Positions 9,042-16,517 of a DNA stretch of 38,372 bases are shown here, piece after piece; positions within the stretch are counted from its first letter, which is position 1; the number at the start of each line of letters is the position of its first letter. The notes beneath the pieces were generated by a model, which was not told the DNA's origin, searched no databases, and saw nothing but the letters and a program-made list of their open reading frames with translations. Source of the DNA: Candidatus Cloacimonadota bacterium (GTDB taxonomy: Bacteria > Cloacimonadota > Cloacimonadia > Cloacimonadales > Cloacimonadaceae); the NCBI GenBank assembly GCA_023392795.1, contig JAEWNJ010000096.1:1-38372 (forward strand), given 5' to 3'. Position numbers and translations under genes: made by a program.

Positions 9042-9069
9042 ATTATATGAGATGCGCTTTTATAGTCAA
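9042..9069 (-). promoter_or_regulatory. Sigma70-type promoter for the response-regulator/ddl/FecR/cyclase operon
   Basis: On the minus strand, TTGACT (9069-9064), a 16-bp spacer and a perfect TATAAT (9047-9042). The ATG of the response regulator is at 9003, giving a leader of about 30 nt. This is one of the best promoter matches in the window and the only clear one for the seven genes that follow. Confidence 0.75.
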
Positions 9070-9127
9070 TGAAAAAAACATGGAGATACGCGAAAACATC
9101 ATAAACCACCACCGCGAAATATTTGTC

Positions 9128-9154
9128 TTGACTAGAATTCAAGCCTCGTATTAT
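9128..9154 (+). promoter_or_regulatory. Candidate promoter for the cold-shock gene
   Basis: TTGACT (9128-9133) and TATTAT (9149-9154) with a 15-bp spacer, slightly short. It lies 28 bp upstream of the cold-shock ATG, so the leader would be about 20 nt, much shorter than the long 5' leader of E. coli cspA. It is divergent from the promoter at 9042-9069. Confidence 0.45.
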
Positions 9155-9182
9155 TGGCGTATCATTATTAGAAGAGGTTCTT

Positions 9183-9395
9183 ATGAATGGAAAAGTGAAG
9201 TGGTTTAATAAAAATAAAGGTTACGGCTTTATTATCACTGACGACTCCAAAGAGTACTTTGTACATTGGAAATCGATAGTTACGAACTCGCCCCGGGAGT
9301 TGAAAGTGCTGGAACAGGACGAACTCGTTACCTTTGATTTGATGGAAACCGACAAAGGCGTACAAGCCATCAACATAATCAGGATCAACCCCTGA
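9183..9395 (+). CDS. Cold-shock domain protein
   Basis: 70 residues, the usual size of CspA-type single-stranded nucleic-acid-binding proteins that melt RNA structure. RNP1-like KGYGFI and RNP2-like YFVHW are present, and the N-terminal GKVKWFN is canonical. The usual RNP2 text is VFVHFS(A/D)I; here it is YFVHWKSI, with Trp in place of an RNA-stacking aromatic. The tail (KGVQAINIIRI) fits the last strand (KGPQAxNV). GAGG lies 8 bp before the ATG. It is monocistronic, with its own promoter and a hairpin terminator right after the stop. Confidence 0.95.
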   Translation: MNGKVKWFNKNKGYGFIITDDSKEYFVHWKSIVTNSPRELKVLEQDELVTFDLMETDKGVQAINIIRINP

Positions 9396-9414
9396 GTCTG
9401 GCTTGGAACAATTT

Positions 9415-9448
9415 GGGCGCTTTGTTTATGAAGCGCCCATTGTTTTGC
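9415..9448 (+). terminator. Rho-independent terminator of the cold-shock gene
   Basis: GGGCGCTT (9415-9422) pairs perfectly with AAGCGCCC (9431-9438) across an 8-nt loop, followed by ATTGTTTTG. It begins 19 bp after the cold-shock stop. It also rules out the TTG at 9403 as start of the next gene. Confidence 0.8.
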
Positions 9449-9450
9449 TC

Positions 9451-11130
9451 ATGAGAAATAGCACCCCATCTTTCCTTCCTATGACGATGCAGGAGCTCGA
9501 GGCCAGGGGCTGGGATCGTCCAGATATTATCCTGATTTCCGGGGACGCTTATATCGATCACCCCTCATTTGGCATCAGCATTATAGGACGCTGTCTGGAA
9601 GCTGCCGGATTCAAAGTAGGCATCATCGCGCAGCCTGATTGGAGAAATGACGAGGACTTTCTGGCTCTGGGGACCCCCAGGCTCTTTTTCGGCATCAGTA
9701 GCGGAAACATGGATTCCATGGTCAATCACTACACTGCACAACGGAAACTGCGTCACGATGACGCCTATACACCCTCGGGAACAGCAGGGAAGAGACCCGA
9801 TCGTGCGTTGATGATCTATACGAACATCATCAAAAGGCTGTTCAAAGGTACGCCTGTGGTACTGGGCGGGATCGAAGCCTCCCTACGCCGCATCGCTCAT
9901 TATGACTATTGGCAGGATAAGATTCGCAATAGCATCCTCGCAGACAGCAAAGCGGATCTTTTGGTATATGGTATGGGAGAAAGCCCAATCCTGCAGATCG
10001 CCCAGGAACTGTCAGAAGGGAAGAGCATCAGGGACCTTAGCGACCTCCCTTCCACAGTATGCTTTGTCCCCGCAATTCCTGATGATGCCACCATACTGCC
10101 AGACGCGTCTGACTGTGCGGATAAAAATACCTTTCATAATCTAAACAAGCTCTTTTATCATAGCTTCCAGAGCCAAGCGCTGTATCAGAGGACAGGCGGA
10201 CGTGTGATAAAGCATAATCCCCCCTCCAAACCGCTGAGTACTCCGGACATGGACCGGATCTACGCCCTCCCCTTTGCCAGAGCTCCCCATCCCCGTTATG
10301 ATGGACAGATTATCCCCGCCTGGGAACAGATAAAACATAGCATTACTTCACACAGAGCCTGTTATGGCGGGTGCAATTTTTGTGCCATTGCTGCGCATCA
10401 GGGACGCCATATTCAATCGCGCAGCGAAGCTTCCATCCTCGCTGAAGCTGCCGGGATCGACACCGTAATCAGCGATATTGGCGGCCCTACCGCCAACATG
10501 TATGGTAGTAGCTGTAAACTTGGTTTCCCGGATACCTGCAAACGCCGTAGCTGCCTTTTTCCCTCCATCTGCCCCAATCTGAGGGAAGATCACGAATCTC
10601 AACTAAGATTGCTGGACAAAGCCTCCCGAGTGCCTGGGATCAAGCATGTCTATATTGCCAGCGGCATCCGTCACGACCTTGCCTTGGGGCACAAACGATA
10701 CATCTCTGCAATAGCCACCAGGTACACGGGTGGAAGGCTGAAGCTGGCTCCGGAACACAGCTCGGATTTAGTACTAAAGCTGATGGGGAAACCCTCCATC
10801 AAGAGCTTTGAAGCCTTTTCCAAAGAGTATTTTAGCGAAGTTCACAAAGCCGGACTGAAGCGGCAAATCGTACCATACATCATCATCGGTCATCCCGGTA
10901 CCACCATGGAAGATGCTATCGCTCTGAGAGACTGGCTGAGAAAACACAAGATTAAAGTAGAGCAAGTGCAGGAATTCACCCCCACACCCATGACCATCAG
11001 TACATGTATGTATTACACAGGGATGGATTTCGAAACCGGAAAGCCGATACACATCCCCACACTCTCTGAGATCCGCAAACAGAAAGAATTGATCGTTCCC
11101 CGCAGTGAACCACTAAAGAAGTCGCGCTAG
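9451..11130 (+). CDS. YgiQ-family radical SAM protein
   Basis: 559 residues from the ATG at 9451. A longer frame opens at a TTG at 9403, but that stretch is the cold-shock terminator hairpin. Family proteins carry FLPM just before the E(L/M)xxRGWD motif, and here SFLPMTMQELEARGWD begins at residue 8, so 9451 fits. An N-terminal cobalamin-binding-like region (GDAYIDHPSFG) is followed by the radical SAM cluster CYGGCNFC (C304, C308, C311), which holds the 4Fe-4S cluster that cleaves S-adenosylmethionine. The long C-terminal DUF3362 extension of E. coli YgiQ (about 740 residues) is absent. The reaction of this family is not known. There is no clear ribosome site. Confidence 0.9.
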   Translation: MRNSTPSFLPMTMQELEARGWDRPDIILISGDAYIDHPSFGISIIGRCLEAAGFKVGIIAQPDWRNDEDFLALGTPRLFFGISSGNMDSMVNHYTAQRKLRHDDAYTPSGTAGKRPDRALMIYTNIIKRLFKGTPVVLGGIEASLRRIAHYDYWQDKIRNSILADSKADLLVYGMGESPILQIAQELSEGKSIRDLSDLPSTVCFVPAIPDDATILPDASDCADKNTFHNLNKLFYHSFQSQALYQRTGGRVIKHNPPSKPLSTPDMDRIYALPFARAPHPRYDGQIIPAWEQIKHSITSHRACYGGCNFCAIAAHQGRHIQSRSEASILAEAAGIDTVISDIGGPTANMYGSSCKLGFPDTCKRRSCLFPSICPNLREDHESQLRLLDKASRVPGIKHVYIASGIRHDLALGHKRYISAIATRYTGGRLKLAPEHSSDLVLKLMGKPSIKSFEAFSKEYFSEVHKAGLKRQIVPYIIIGHPGTTMEDAIALRDWLRKHKIKVEQVQEFTPTPMTISTCMYYTGMDFETGKPIHIPTLSEIRKQKELIVPRSEPLKKSR

Positions 11131-11200
11131 ATAATCCTGACATCCCTCTGACGCGAGCTTAACACAGTAAAGACCCTCCATTCCTGTTACAATTTCCCTG

Positions 11201-11232
11201 TAAAAACAAAGAGCCTCCGAAAATCGGAGGCT
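11201..11232 (-). terminator. Rho-independent terminator after tRNA-Leu / secG operon
   Basis: AGCCTCCGA (11212-11220) and TCGGAGGCT (11224-11232) form a 9-bp stem with a 3-nt loop. On minus it is followed by CTTTGTTTTTA, a good T-rich tail 12 nt after the tRNA CCA end. On plus, after ygiQ, the tail is weaker (GCTTTAAGG), but the hairpin may serve both convergent units. Confidence 0.85.
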
Positions 11233-11243
11233 GCTTTAAGGTT

Positions 11244-11331
11244 TGGTGCAGAAGGCGGGACTCGAACCCGCACACCCGTTACAGGCACAAGATCCTTAGT
11301 CTTGCGTGTCTGCCAATTCCACCACTTCTGC
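11244..11331 (-). tRNA. tRNA-Leu, anticodon AAG
   Basis: 88 nt including an encoded CCA (11246-11244). The acceptor stem is GCAGAAG/CTTCTGC, with discriminator A73. The D-arm is GTGGAATTGGCAGAC, the anticodon arm has stem CAAGA/TCTTG with loop CTAAGGA, a long class II variable arm follows, and the T-arm reads GCGGGTTCGAGTCCCGC. The long variable arm and A73 mark a leucine tRNA. Loop positions 34-36 read AAG, which pairs with CUU and would read CUC as well if A34 became inosine. G1 is 8 nt after the secG stop, so the tRNA is probably processed from the secG transcript. Confidence 0.93.
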
Positions 11332-11339
11332 CAATGTAT

Positions 11340-11693
11340 TTATTGACCCTGAACAGGTGTTTCAGCCGGTGCCGGAGTGCTCGCTGGAGCAGGCTCTGCC
11401 GGTTGTTCTGTATCAGCGATCTTGCTTTGACGCTCTTGCACACCACTGAGGCCGCTATTTCTCACATCTTTAACCAAAAAGGCCAGAAGAATGCATGATG
11501 CCGCAAAGATAATGGCCAAAATCTGAGTCCATTTCTTGAGCATCTGAGAAGCTCCGCTGCCGCCAAAGACGTTCATGGCAGCTCCGCCAAGATTGGCATC
11601 CAACCCGCCTTTGGAGGTTTGGGCGAGGATCACCAGAACCAGCGCGATACAGATTATCGCATGAATGATCAGGGCTATTGTGTATAGAATCAT
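11340..11693 (-). CDS. secG: Protein translocase subunit SecG
   Basis: 117 residues. Two membrane helices (about 4-24 and 54-74) flank a cytoplasmic loop with the family motif QTSKGGLDANLGG and FGGSGA. SecG partners with SecYE and helps SecA-driven export across the inner membrane. The C-terminal 40 residues are a Pro/Ala/Glu-rich tail (PAEPAPASTPAPAE), a common variable extension. AAGGAT precedes the ATG. The gene follows the EamA transporter by 21 bp and is followed at once by tRNA-Leu; the same secG-to-tRNA-Leu linkage occurs in E. coli (secG-leuU). Confidence 0.95.
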   Translation of the reverse strand: MILYTIALIIHAIICIALVLVILAQTSKGGLDANLGGAAMNVFGGSGASQMLKKWTQILAIIFAASCILLAFLVKDVRNSGLSGVQERQSKIADTEQPAEPAPASTPAPAETPVQGQ

Positions 11694-11714
11694 TTATGTA
11701 TCCTTGTTCAAATA

Positions 11715-12605
11715 CTAGGTCTGCACACCGAAATTGAAGGGCTCTTTTCTGTCAATAGTTTTTTTGGGAATGCTGAGGATCAAGGTTGCCGAAAAGAGCA
11801 GCGCTGCCCCGATGAGCGAACGGAGACCCAAGCGTTCATTCAGGATCAGATAGCCACCGATCAAAGCGAAAACCCCTTCCAGACACATAATTACCGCTGC
11901 CTGGGCGGGATGCGCCCTTCTCTGAGCATACACCTGTAAAGTATATGCCACGCCAACACTGATCAATCCCCCATACAGCAATGGTATGAGTGCACCAACC
12001 ACTCCATTCCAATACCCGTTAAAGCTGATCGGAGGCTCAAAAGCCAGCCACAGTATCGCTCCCACTGCCGACAGTAGCGCACAGACCGAAAACTGCGCCA
12101 CAGCCAGGCTGGATGCTGGATAAAGCTTGCTGTAGCTATCCACCAGTTGCACATGCAGTGCCCAAAACAGCGAGGAGATCAGCACCAGGAGATTGCCCAG
12201 GTTCATCTTCAGATCGCTATTTAGATTCATCAGATACATCCCGCAGAGTGCCAAGGCGATCGCCAGCCACAGTACCCTTCCGGTCTTTTGCCCTTTCAGA
12301 AGGCCCAAAAGCGGGACAAAGAGCACATAGAGCCCGGTGATGAAACCAGCATTACCCGCAGTGGTAAAGATGATGCCAAATTGCTGCAGACTTGCTGCCA
12401 CAAAGAGCACTACGCCCAATCTCCATGGATAGGGGCGAATCACATGGAAGTTTCTGAAAAATATCCCCCGTACGAAGAGGGCACCCAAGGCAAAGCGAAG
12501 AGCATTGAAACTGAAGGCATCCAGGCTCTGCATGCCCTGACGCTGCGCCACGAACGCAAAGCCCCACAACGCTGCAGTGAGCAGAAGCAGTAAACTGGAT
12601 GCCAT
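11715..12605 (-). CDS. EamA/DMT-family inner-membrane transporter
   Basis: 296 residues from the ATG at 12605 (a TTG one codon earlier is also possible; neither has a clear ribosome site). The sequence is ten hydrophobic helices made of two EamA repeats. The N-terminal ALWGFAFVAQRQGM resembles the usual (A)xxWGxxFxxxk opening of each repeat. The second half includes FWALHVQLVDSY and a glycine-rich LLYGGLISVGVAYTLQVYAQ, typical of drug/metabolite exporters of this superfamily. The substrate cannot be told from sequence. It lies 13 bp after the solute-binding lipoprotein gene, in the acyl-CoA synthetase-to-secG series. Confidence 0.9.
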   Translation of the reverse strand: MASSLLLLLTAALWGFAFVAQRQGMQSLDAFSFNALRFALGALFVRGIFFRNFHVIRPYPWRLGVVLFVAASLQQFGIIFTTAGNAGFITGLYVLFVPLLGLLKGQKTGRVLWLAIALALCGMYLMNLNSDLKMNLGNLLVLISSLFWALHVQLVDSYSKLYPASSLAVAQFSVCALLSAVGAILWLAFEPPISFNGYWNGVVGALIPLLYGGLISVGVAYTLQVYAQRRAHPAQAAVIMCLEGVFALIGGYLILNERLGLRSLIGAALLFSATLILSIPKKTIDRKEPFNFGVQT

Positions 12606-12618
12606 CAAATGTGATTAA

Positions 12619-13359
12619 CTATCTTTGAAACCAGGTGGTGCGTAGCTGATCCAATGTTCCTTTGGCCTGGATGGCGGTAAAAGCATCCTGCCACAGTTTC
12701 AGTGTTTCCGCAGATGTGGCCTTGGATACAGCGATGTAGTATTCCGATGATATCAGCGGCCACACCGGCACAAAGTTTTCGATACTAACGCCAGCTTCAC
12801 GGCATAACTCTGGAAAGGTAACATCGGTAAATACTCCCAGTTCTGTTTCTTGATTGGCGAGGAGTCTCACAGTCTCCAGGGGATCGGCTTTACTTACTAG
12901 ATTCACAAAGCCGCTTTTAATGAGGTGTTGTTCCGTGTACCACTTTGAGGTGGTGGCGATCCCGCCGACAGCTTTTGCAGAGTTCAAATCTTCCAGATCC
13001 ACCAGATTGTTCTTGTGAGCGTAGAGGCTGGCCACACTGGAACCCAGAGGTCCAATAAAGTGGAAGTACTGTTCACGCTCAGGAGTTTTATCCATGGTAA
13101 ACAGAATTACATTTGCCTCACTAAGTGCGATAGAATAAGCCTCACTCCATTGCATCATCTGGATGGGGAAATCGGTCTTCATCTCTTGTTGCATCGCCTG
13201 GATGACCGCTGTCCCATATCCGGTAACTTCGCCATTCTCCATGTAGCTGAGGGGAGGATAGTTTTCGGTGAGAATCCTCATCTCCTCCGGCTTGGCCTTA
13301 CAGCTTCCCAGGATCAGCAACACGGCAAGAACTGCCACGATACACATCGTTGTTCTCAT
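12619..13359 (-). CDS. Orphan solute-binding lipoprotein (SBP family 3)
   Basis: 246 residues. A lipoprotein signal with lipobox LILGSC puts the lipidated Cys at position 20. The mature part is the two-lobed family 3 fold: the opening LTENYPPLSYMENGEVTGYG and the C-terminal WQDAFTAIQAKGTLDQLRTTW are diagnostic. The residues that bind amino-acid carboxylates in classical members are not obvious here. No permease or ATPase gene lies nearby, so it may serve a distant transporter or act as a sensor or enzyme-like binding protein. AAAGGAAAG precedes the ATG and the gene follows the RlmL-like gene by 11 bp. Confidence 0.88.
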   Translation of the reverse strand: MRTTMCIVAVLAVLLILGSCKAKPEEMRILTENYPPLSYMENGEVTGYGTAVIQAMQQEMKTDFPIQMMQWSEAYSIALSEANVILFTMDKTPEREQYFHFIGPLGSSVASLYAHKNNLVDLEDLNSAKAVGGIATTSKWYTEQHLIKSGFVNLVSKADPLETVRLLANQETELGVFTDVTFPELCREAGVSIENFVPVWPLISSEYYIAVSKATSAETLKLWQDAFTAIQAKGTLDQLRTTWFQR

Positions 13360-13370
13360 AATTCTTTCCT

Positions 13371-14552
13371 TTAAGTCTGTATAGATTCTTTATATTCCAT
13401 CTTGGGGCGTACGATAATCTTCGCCAGCTTGGTGTCAAGATCTGCGTTTTTCAGGCTCTTGGTCCAGTGGGCACGCAAGCGCAATTCCTTCACCAACTCC
13501 TTGTCTCCACACAGGATGTACGCGCTACTATCCGGGCATTTCTGTTTCAAAAAGTCGCCGAGTTCACGGTAAACGCGTTGCACACCCAAGCCTTTTTCCA
13601 GCCTGACGCCATAGGGCGGATTGGTAACCACTGTCCTGCCAGGCTGAGCATGTATCTTCTGAAAAGGCATAGATGTTAGCTCCACATTCGCCCCTCCCGG
13701 CAATCTCGCCAGATTTGCTCTTGCAGCTTCCACAGCCAGGGGATTGATGTCCGAACCCGCCATTTTCCCTTTCCCCAAGGGCTTGATTCTGGCATTTTCT
13801 GTCTCCAAAGTCCTTTGCCACTCATCATCACGAAATCCAGGCAGATGCCTGATCCGATCGTTATTTCTCAGGTATCCGGCAGGAATCTCACAATATCGCA
13901 TCATGGCTTCGGCCAGGATAGTTCCGCTACCGCACATGGGATCCACAAAGACCCCTTCCCCGTTCCAATCCACAATCCTCACGATTGTCGCCGCCAAAGT
14001 CTCTTGCAGAGGAGCTTCCACGCTTGATATCCGGTAACCCCGCTGATGCATGCTGATGCCCAGAATGTCCAGGGCAATGGTGGCGCGGTTATTCATGATA
14101 TGAAGGTTAAAGACGATATCCGCAGCCTTGTTATTGTATGACGGACGCGCGTCATAGCGTTCCCGGAAGTTGTCACAGATGGCATCTTTCAATACCTGTG
14201 ATGCATACAGGGAGTGGCGGGTAAAGGAGTTATGCAGGTTACAATCAATAGAAAAGGTCTCACCCAGATCAAAGAGTGAGGTCCAGGCGATATTCTTACG
14301 CGCCTGATTGTAGAGATACTTCTGGCTATGACAGTCAAATACAAGTAAGGGTAGAAGCACTCTTGTCACTATGCGCGAGCAGTACAATATCCGGTAGAGC
14401 GTGCCAATGGCACAGCTGAAATGAAGACCACGAGGCACTTCCTGGATGATCCGCGCGCCAAAACCTACCAGCTCTTCGCGAGCATACTTTTCCAGGGAAC
14501 CCGCCACCATGGCGAAGTATCGCTGCTCTGCGGCTTCAGGCTGTGCGTTCAT
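13371..14552 (-). CDS. RlmL/YcbY-type THUMP rRNA N2-guanine methyltransferase
   Basis: 393 residues. The N-terminal part (about 10-160) is the THUMP-containing RNA-binding region. The C-terminal class I SAM-dependent methyltransferase domain has the binding motif DPMCGSGTILAEA (204-216), the acidic SDINPLAVEAA and the catalytic NPPYG (311-315), typical of amino-group methylation of guanine. The closest known role is N2-methylation of a 23S rRNA guanosine (as RlmL at G2445). E. coli RlmL carries a second methyltransferase domain (RlmK), which is absent here. It is cytoplasmic and starts 52 bp after the acyl-CoA synthetase gene, behind GGAAGGTGA. Confidence 0.9.
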   Translation of the reverse strand: MNAQPEAAEQRYFAMVAGSLEKYAREELVGFGARIIQEVPRGLHFSCAIGTLYRILYCSRIVTRVLLPLLVFDCHSQKYLYNQARKNIAWTSLFDLGETFSIDCNLHNSFTRHSLYASQVLKDAICDNFRERYDARPSYNNKAADIVFNLHIMNNRATIALDILGISMHQRGYRISSVEAPLQETLAATIVRIVDWNGEGVFVDPMCGSGTILAEAMMRYCEIPAGYLRNNDRIRHLPGFRDDEWQRTLETENARIKPLGKGKMAGSDINPLAVEAARANLARLPGGANVELTSMPFQKIHAQPGRTVVTNPPYGVRLEKGLGVQRVYRELGDFLKQKCPDSSAYILCGDKELVKELRLRAHWTKSLKNADLDTKLAKIIVRPKMEYKESIQT

Positions 14553-14604
14553 TACGGTTTGTCACCTTCCCCATGTTGCTGATATTCTCTGACATGGTGT
14601 AATG

Positions 14605-16245
14605 CTAACTATACAAGTAACGCTTGATCTTCTGCGTAGGGGTTTTCTGAAAAGGTTCGCTAACAATGTGTACCTTGACGATGCGGCTGAAATCAGCCAG
14701 GCTTTTATTTACTTCCTGGCGATTTTCTTCCATTAAAGCTGGTATGGCTTTTTCATCGATGTGTTCTGCATCCAGTGCCTCAAAATCGGGATAGATCATG
14801 GCGTGAAGCTGACGATCGCGTTCCAACACCAATACTTCGCCCACAAAAGGCATGTTGTTCATCTTTTGCTCCACCAGTTCGGGATAGATATTCTCACCAC
14901 TTGGGCCCAAAATCATGTTTTTGCTACGTCCGCGAATGAACACAAAGCCCGCTTCATCCATGGTTCCGATATCGCCAGTATAGAGCCAGCCATCGCGCAA
15001 TACCTCTTTGGTGGCATCTTCAAACTTGTAGTAGCCTTTAAAGATCTGTTCACCACGAAGCATGATCTCGCCAGGGATCTTTTGTGGCTGTGGAGAATTG
15101 ATCTTTATCTCCATAAACTTCACTTTTCTGCCGCTGGATTCAAAGCGGTGATGCTGCCAATTGGCGTAAGAAATCAGGGGACCGCATTCGGTCATTCCAT
15201 AACCGATGGTGAAGGGGAATTTGATCTTCTTCATAAAGAGTTCCACTTCGGCGTTCATTGGCGCTCCCCCCGTGATCAATTCACGGATGTTTCCCCCGAA
15301 GGCCGCCATCAGCTTATCATGGATCTTTTTCAGGATGATCTTGTTCAGCCCGGGGATCTTCAGCAATATCTGCATCTTCTTGGTCTCAATGGTGGGCTGA
15401 AGCTGCTTTTTGTAGATCTTTTCGATCAATAGTGGTACAGTGAGCACGATCTCAGGACGCAAATCTTTCAAAGCTGCCAGTAGAATCTTGGGCGCAGGAA
15501 TCCGATCCAGGAAGTTGATGTGATTGCCTCTGGTGAAGGGATAGAGCAGGTCGAAACTTGCCGCGTAGGCATGCGCCAGGGGCAAAAATGCCAATACCTT
15601 GGCGCCCACAGTAAATAGCAAATCCTCACGCGCCACGATCAGATTGGCTAAAAGGCTGCGATGAGGCAACATCACGCCTTTGGAAAATCCCGTGGTACCG
15701 CTGGTGTAGATCAACGAGGCAATATCTTCATTGTCGCATTTGTCTTCTGCCACGATGCCGCTTTTGGGCAGGTTTATTAAGTCCTCACTCTCAGCAAAAG
15801 ATTTGATACTCAGCTTTGGCGACTTACTGGCACTATACAACAGGCTGAAATCATCCAGAGAAAACACATAACGAATCTTACGCAGTTCCTCGCAATCCAG
15901 GGAGTCATACTTGTCGCGGGATATAAATAGCAATTCGGCATCACTGTGATTGATGATGTGTTGCGTATCTTCCGGTGAGAAATTGGCAAGAACAGGCACA
16001 ATGGTGGCTCCGTACATCACTGTGGACAGCCAGGTAATCGCCCAGTTACTGCCATTCTTACCCGCAAGAGCGATCTTTGTTCCTTTTTCCATGCCAGTAG
16101 CACTGAACAGACGGTGCATCCACATGATCCTGCGCCCCACATCCGCGTATGAGAGCGCATCACCCGGATAATCCGTGAATGCCGGGAGATCCCAATACTC
16201 CTGAATAGACGAAACGAGGTAGGGTATCAATTTTTCATTTATCAT
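14605..16245 (-). CDS. Long-chain acyl-CoA synthetase (AMP-forming)
   Basis: 546 residues of the ANL superfamily, which activates a carboxylate with ATP to an acyl-adenylate and then to acyl-CoA. Signatures are the P-loop YTSGTTGFSKG (180-190), the A5 motif YGMTECGP, the hinge region YTGDIGTMDEAGF and RGRSKNMI, and the A10 motif with catalytic Lys, TPTQKIKR, near the end. The chain length preference is inferred from similarity to FadD-like enzymes and is not certain. A clear AAGGAG site stands 5 bp before the ATG. It heads the minus-strand series that continues to secG and the tRNA. Confidence 0.92.
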   Translation of the reverse strand: MINEKLIPYLVSSIQEYWDLPAFTDYPGDALSYADVGRRIMWMHRLFSATGMEKGTKIALAGKNGSNWAITWLSTVMYGATIVPVLANFSPEDTQHIINHSDAELLFISRDKYDSLDCEELRKIRYVFSLDDFSLLYSASKSPKLSIKSFAESEDLINLPKSGIVAEDKCDNEDIASLIYTSGTTGFSKGVMLPHRSLLANLIVAREDLLFTVGAKVLAFLPLAHAYAASFDLLYPFTRGNHINFLDRIPAPKILLAALKDLRPEIVLTVPLLIEKIYKKQLQPTIETKKMQILLKIPGLNKIILKKIHDKLMAAFGGNIRELITGGAPMNAEVELFMKKIKFPFTIGYGMTECGPLISYANWQHHRFESSGRKVKFMEIKINSPQPQKIPGEIMLRGEQIFKGYYKFEDATKEVLRDGWLYTGDIGTMDEAGFVFIRGRSKNMILGPSGENIYPELVEQKMNNMPFVGEVLVLERDRQLHAMIYPDFEALDAEHIDEKAIPALMEENRQEVNKSLADFSRIVKVHIVSEPFQKTPTQKIKRYLYS

Positions 16246-16310
16246 TACTACTCCTTGTTTTGGCGGTCTTCTCTGCAGCCATGGAACAACTTCTCACTGG
16301 CTAAATCCAC

Positions 16311-16338
16311 TTGTCAAGTCCGGGAAGTCTTTGTCAAG
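16311..16338. repeat. Two direct TTGTCAAG copies exactly 20 bp apart
   Basis: TTGTCAAG occurs at 16311-16318 and 16331-16338, upstream of the acyl-CoA synthetase gene. The first copy, extended to CTTGTCAAG, is a near-perfect palindrome. The two-helical-turn spacing looks like an operator pair. Read on minus, each contains TTGACA, so they could instead be -35 boxes, but I find no convincing -10 for either. Confidence 0.4.
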
Positions 16339-16517
16339 ATATTTCCGGGCGAGCTTGTTGCCCAGAGCCAGGAACCAATCACGATGAACAAAGAGCGTAA
16401 TAAATGTTGACACATTTGTAACCCTGTCCAAGGATGTTCTCAAGGACTAGAGAATATCAATCTTATGAATGCCCTTACTCAAGCATATGGCCTTAAAACC
16501 AGGCAAAGGAGTTTATT

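Noticed and set aside
16407..16435. TTGACA upstream of the type IX-sorted protein as a promoter
   Set aside because: The -35 is perfect but the sequence 17 bp later (AAGGAT) is a poor -10; not enough to annotate.
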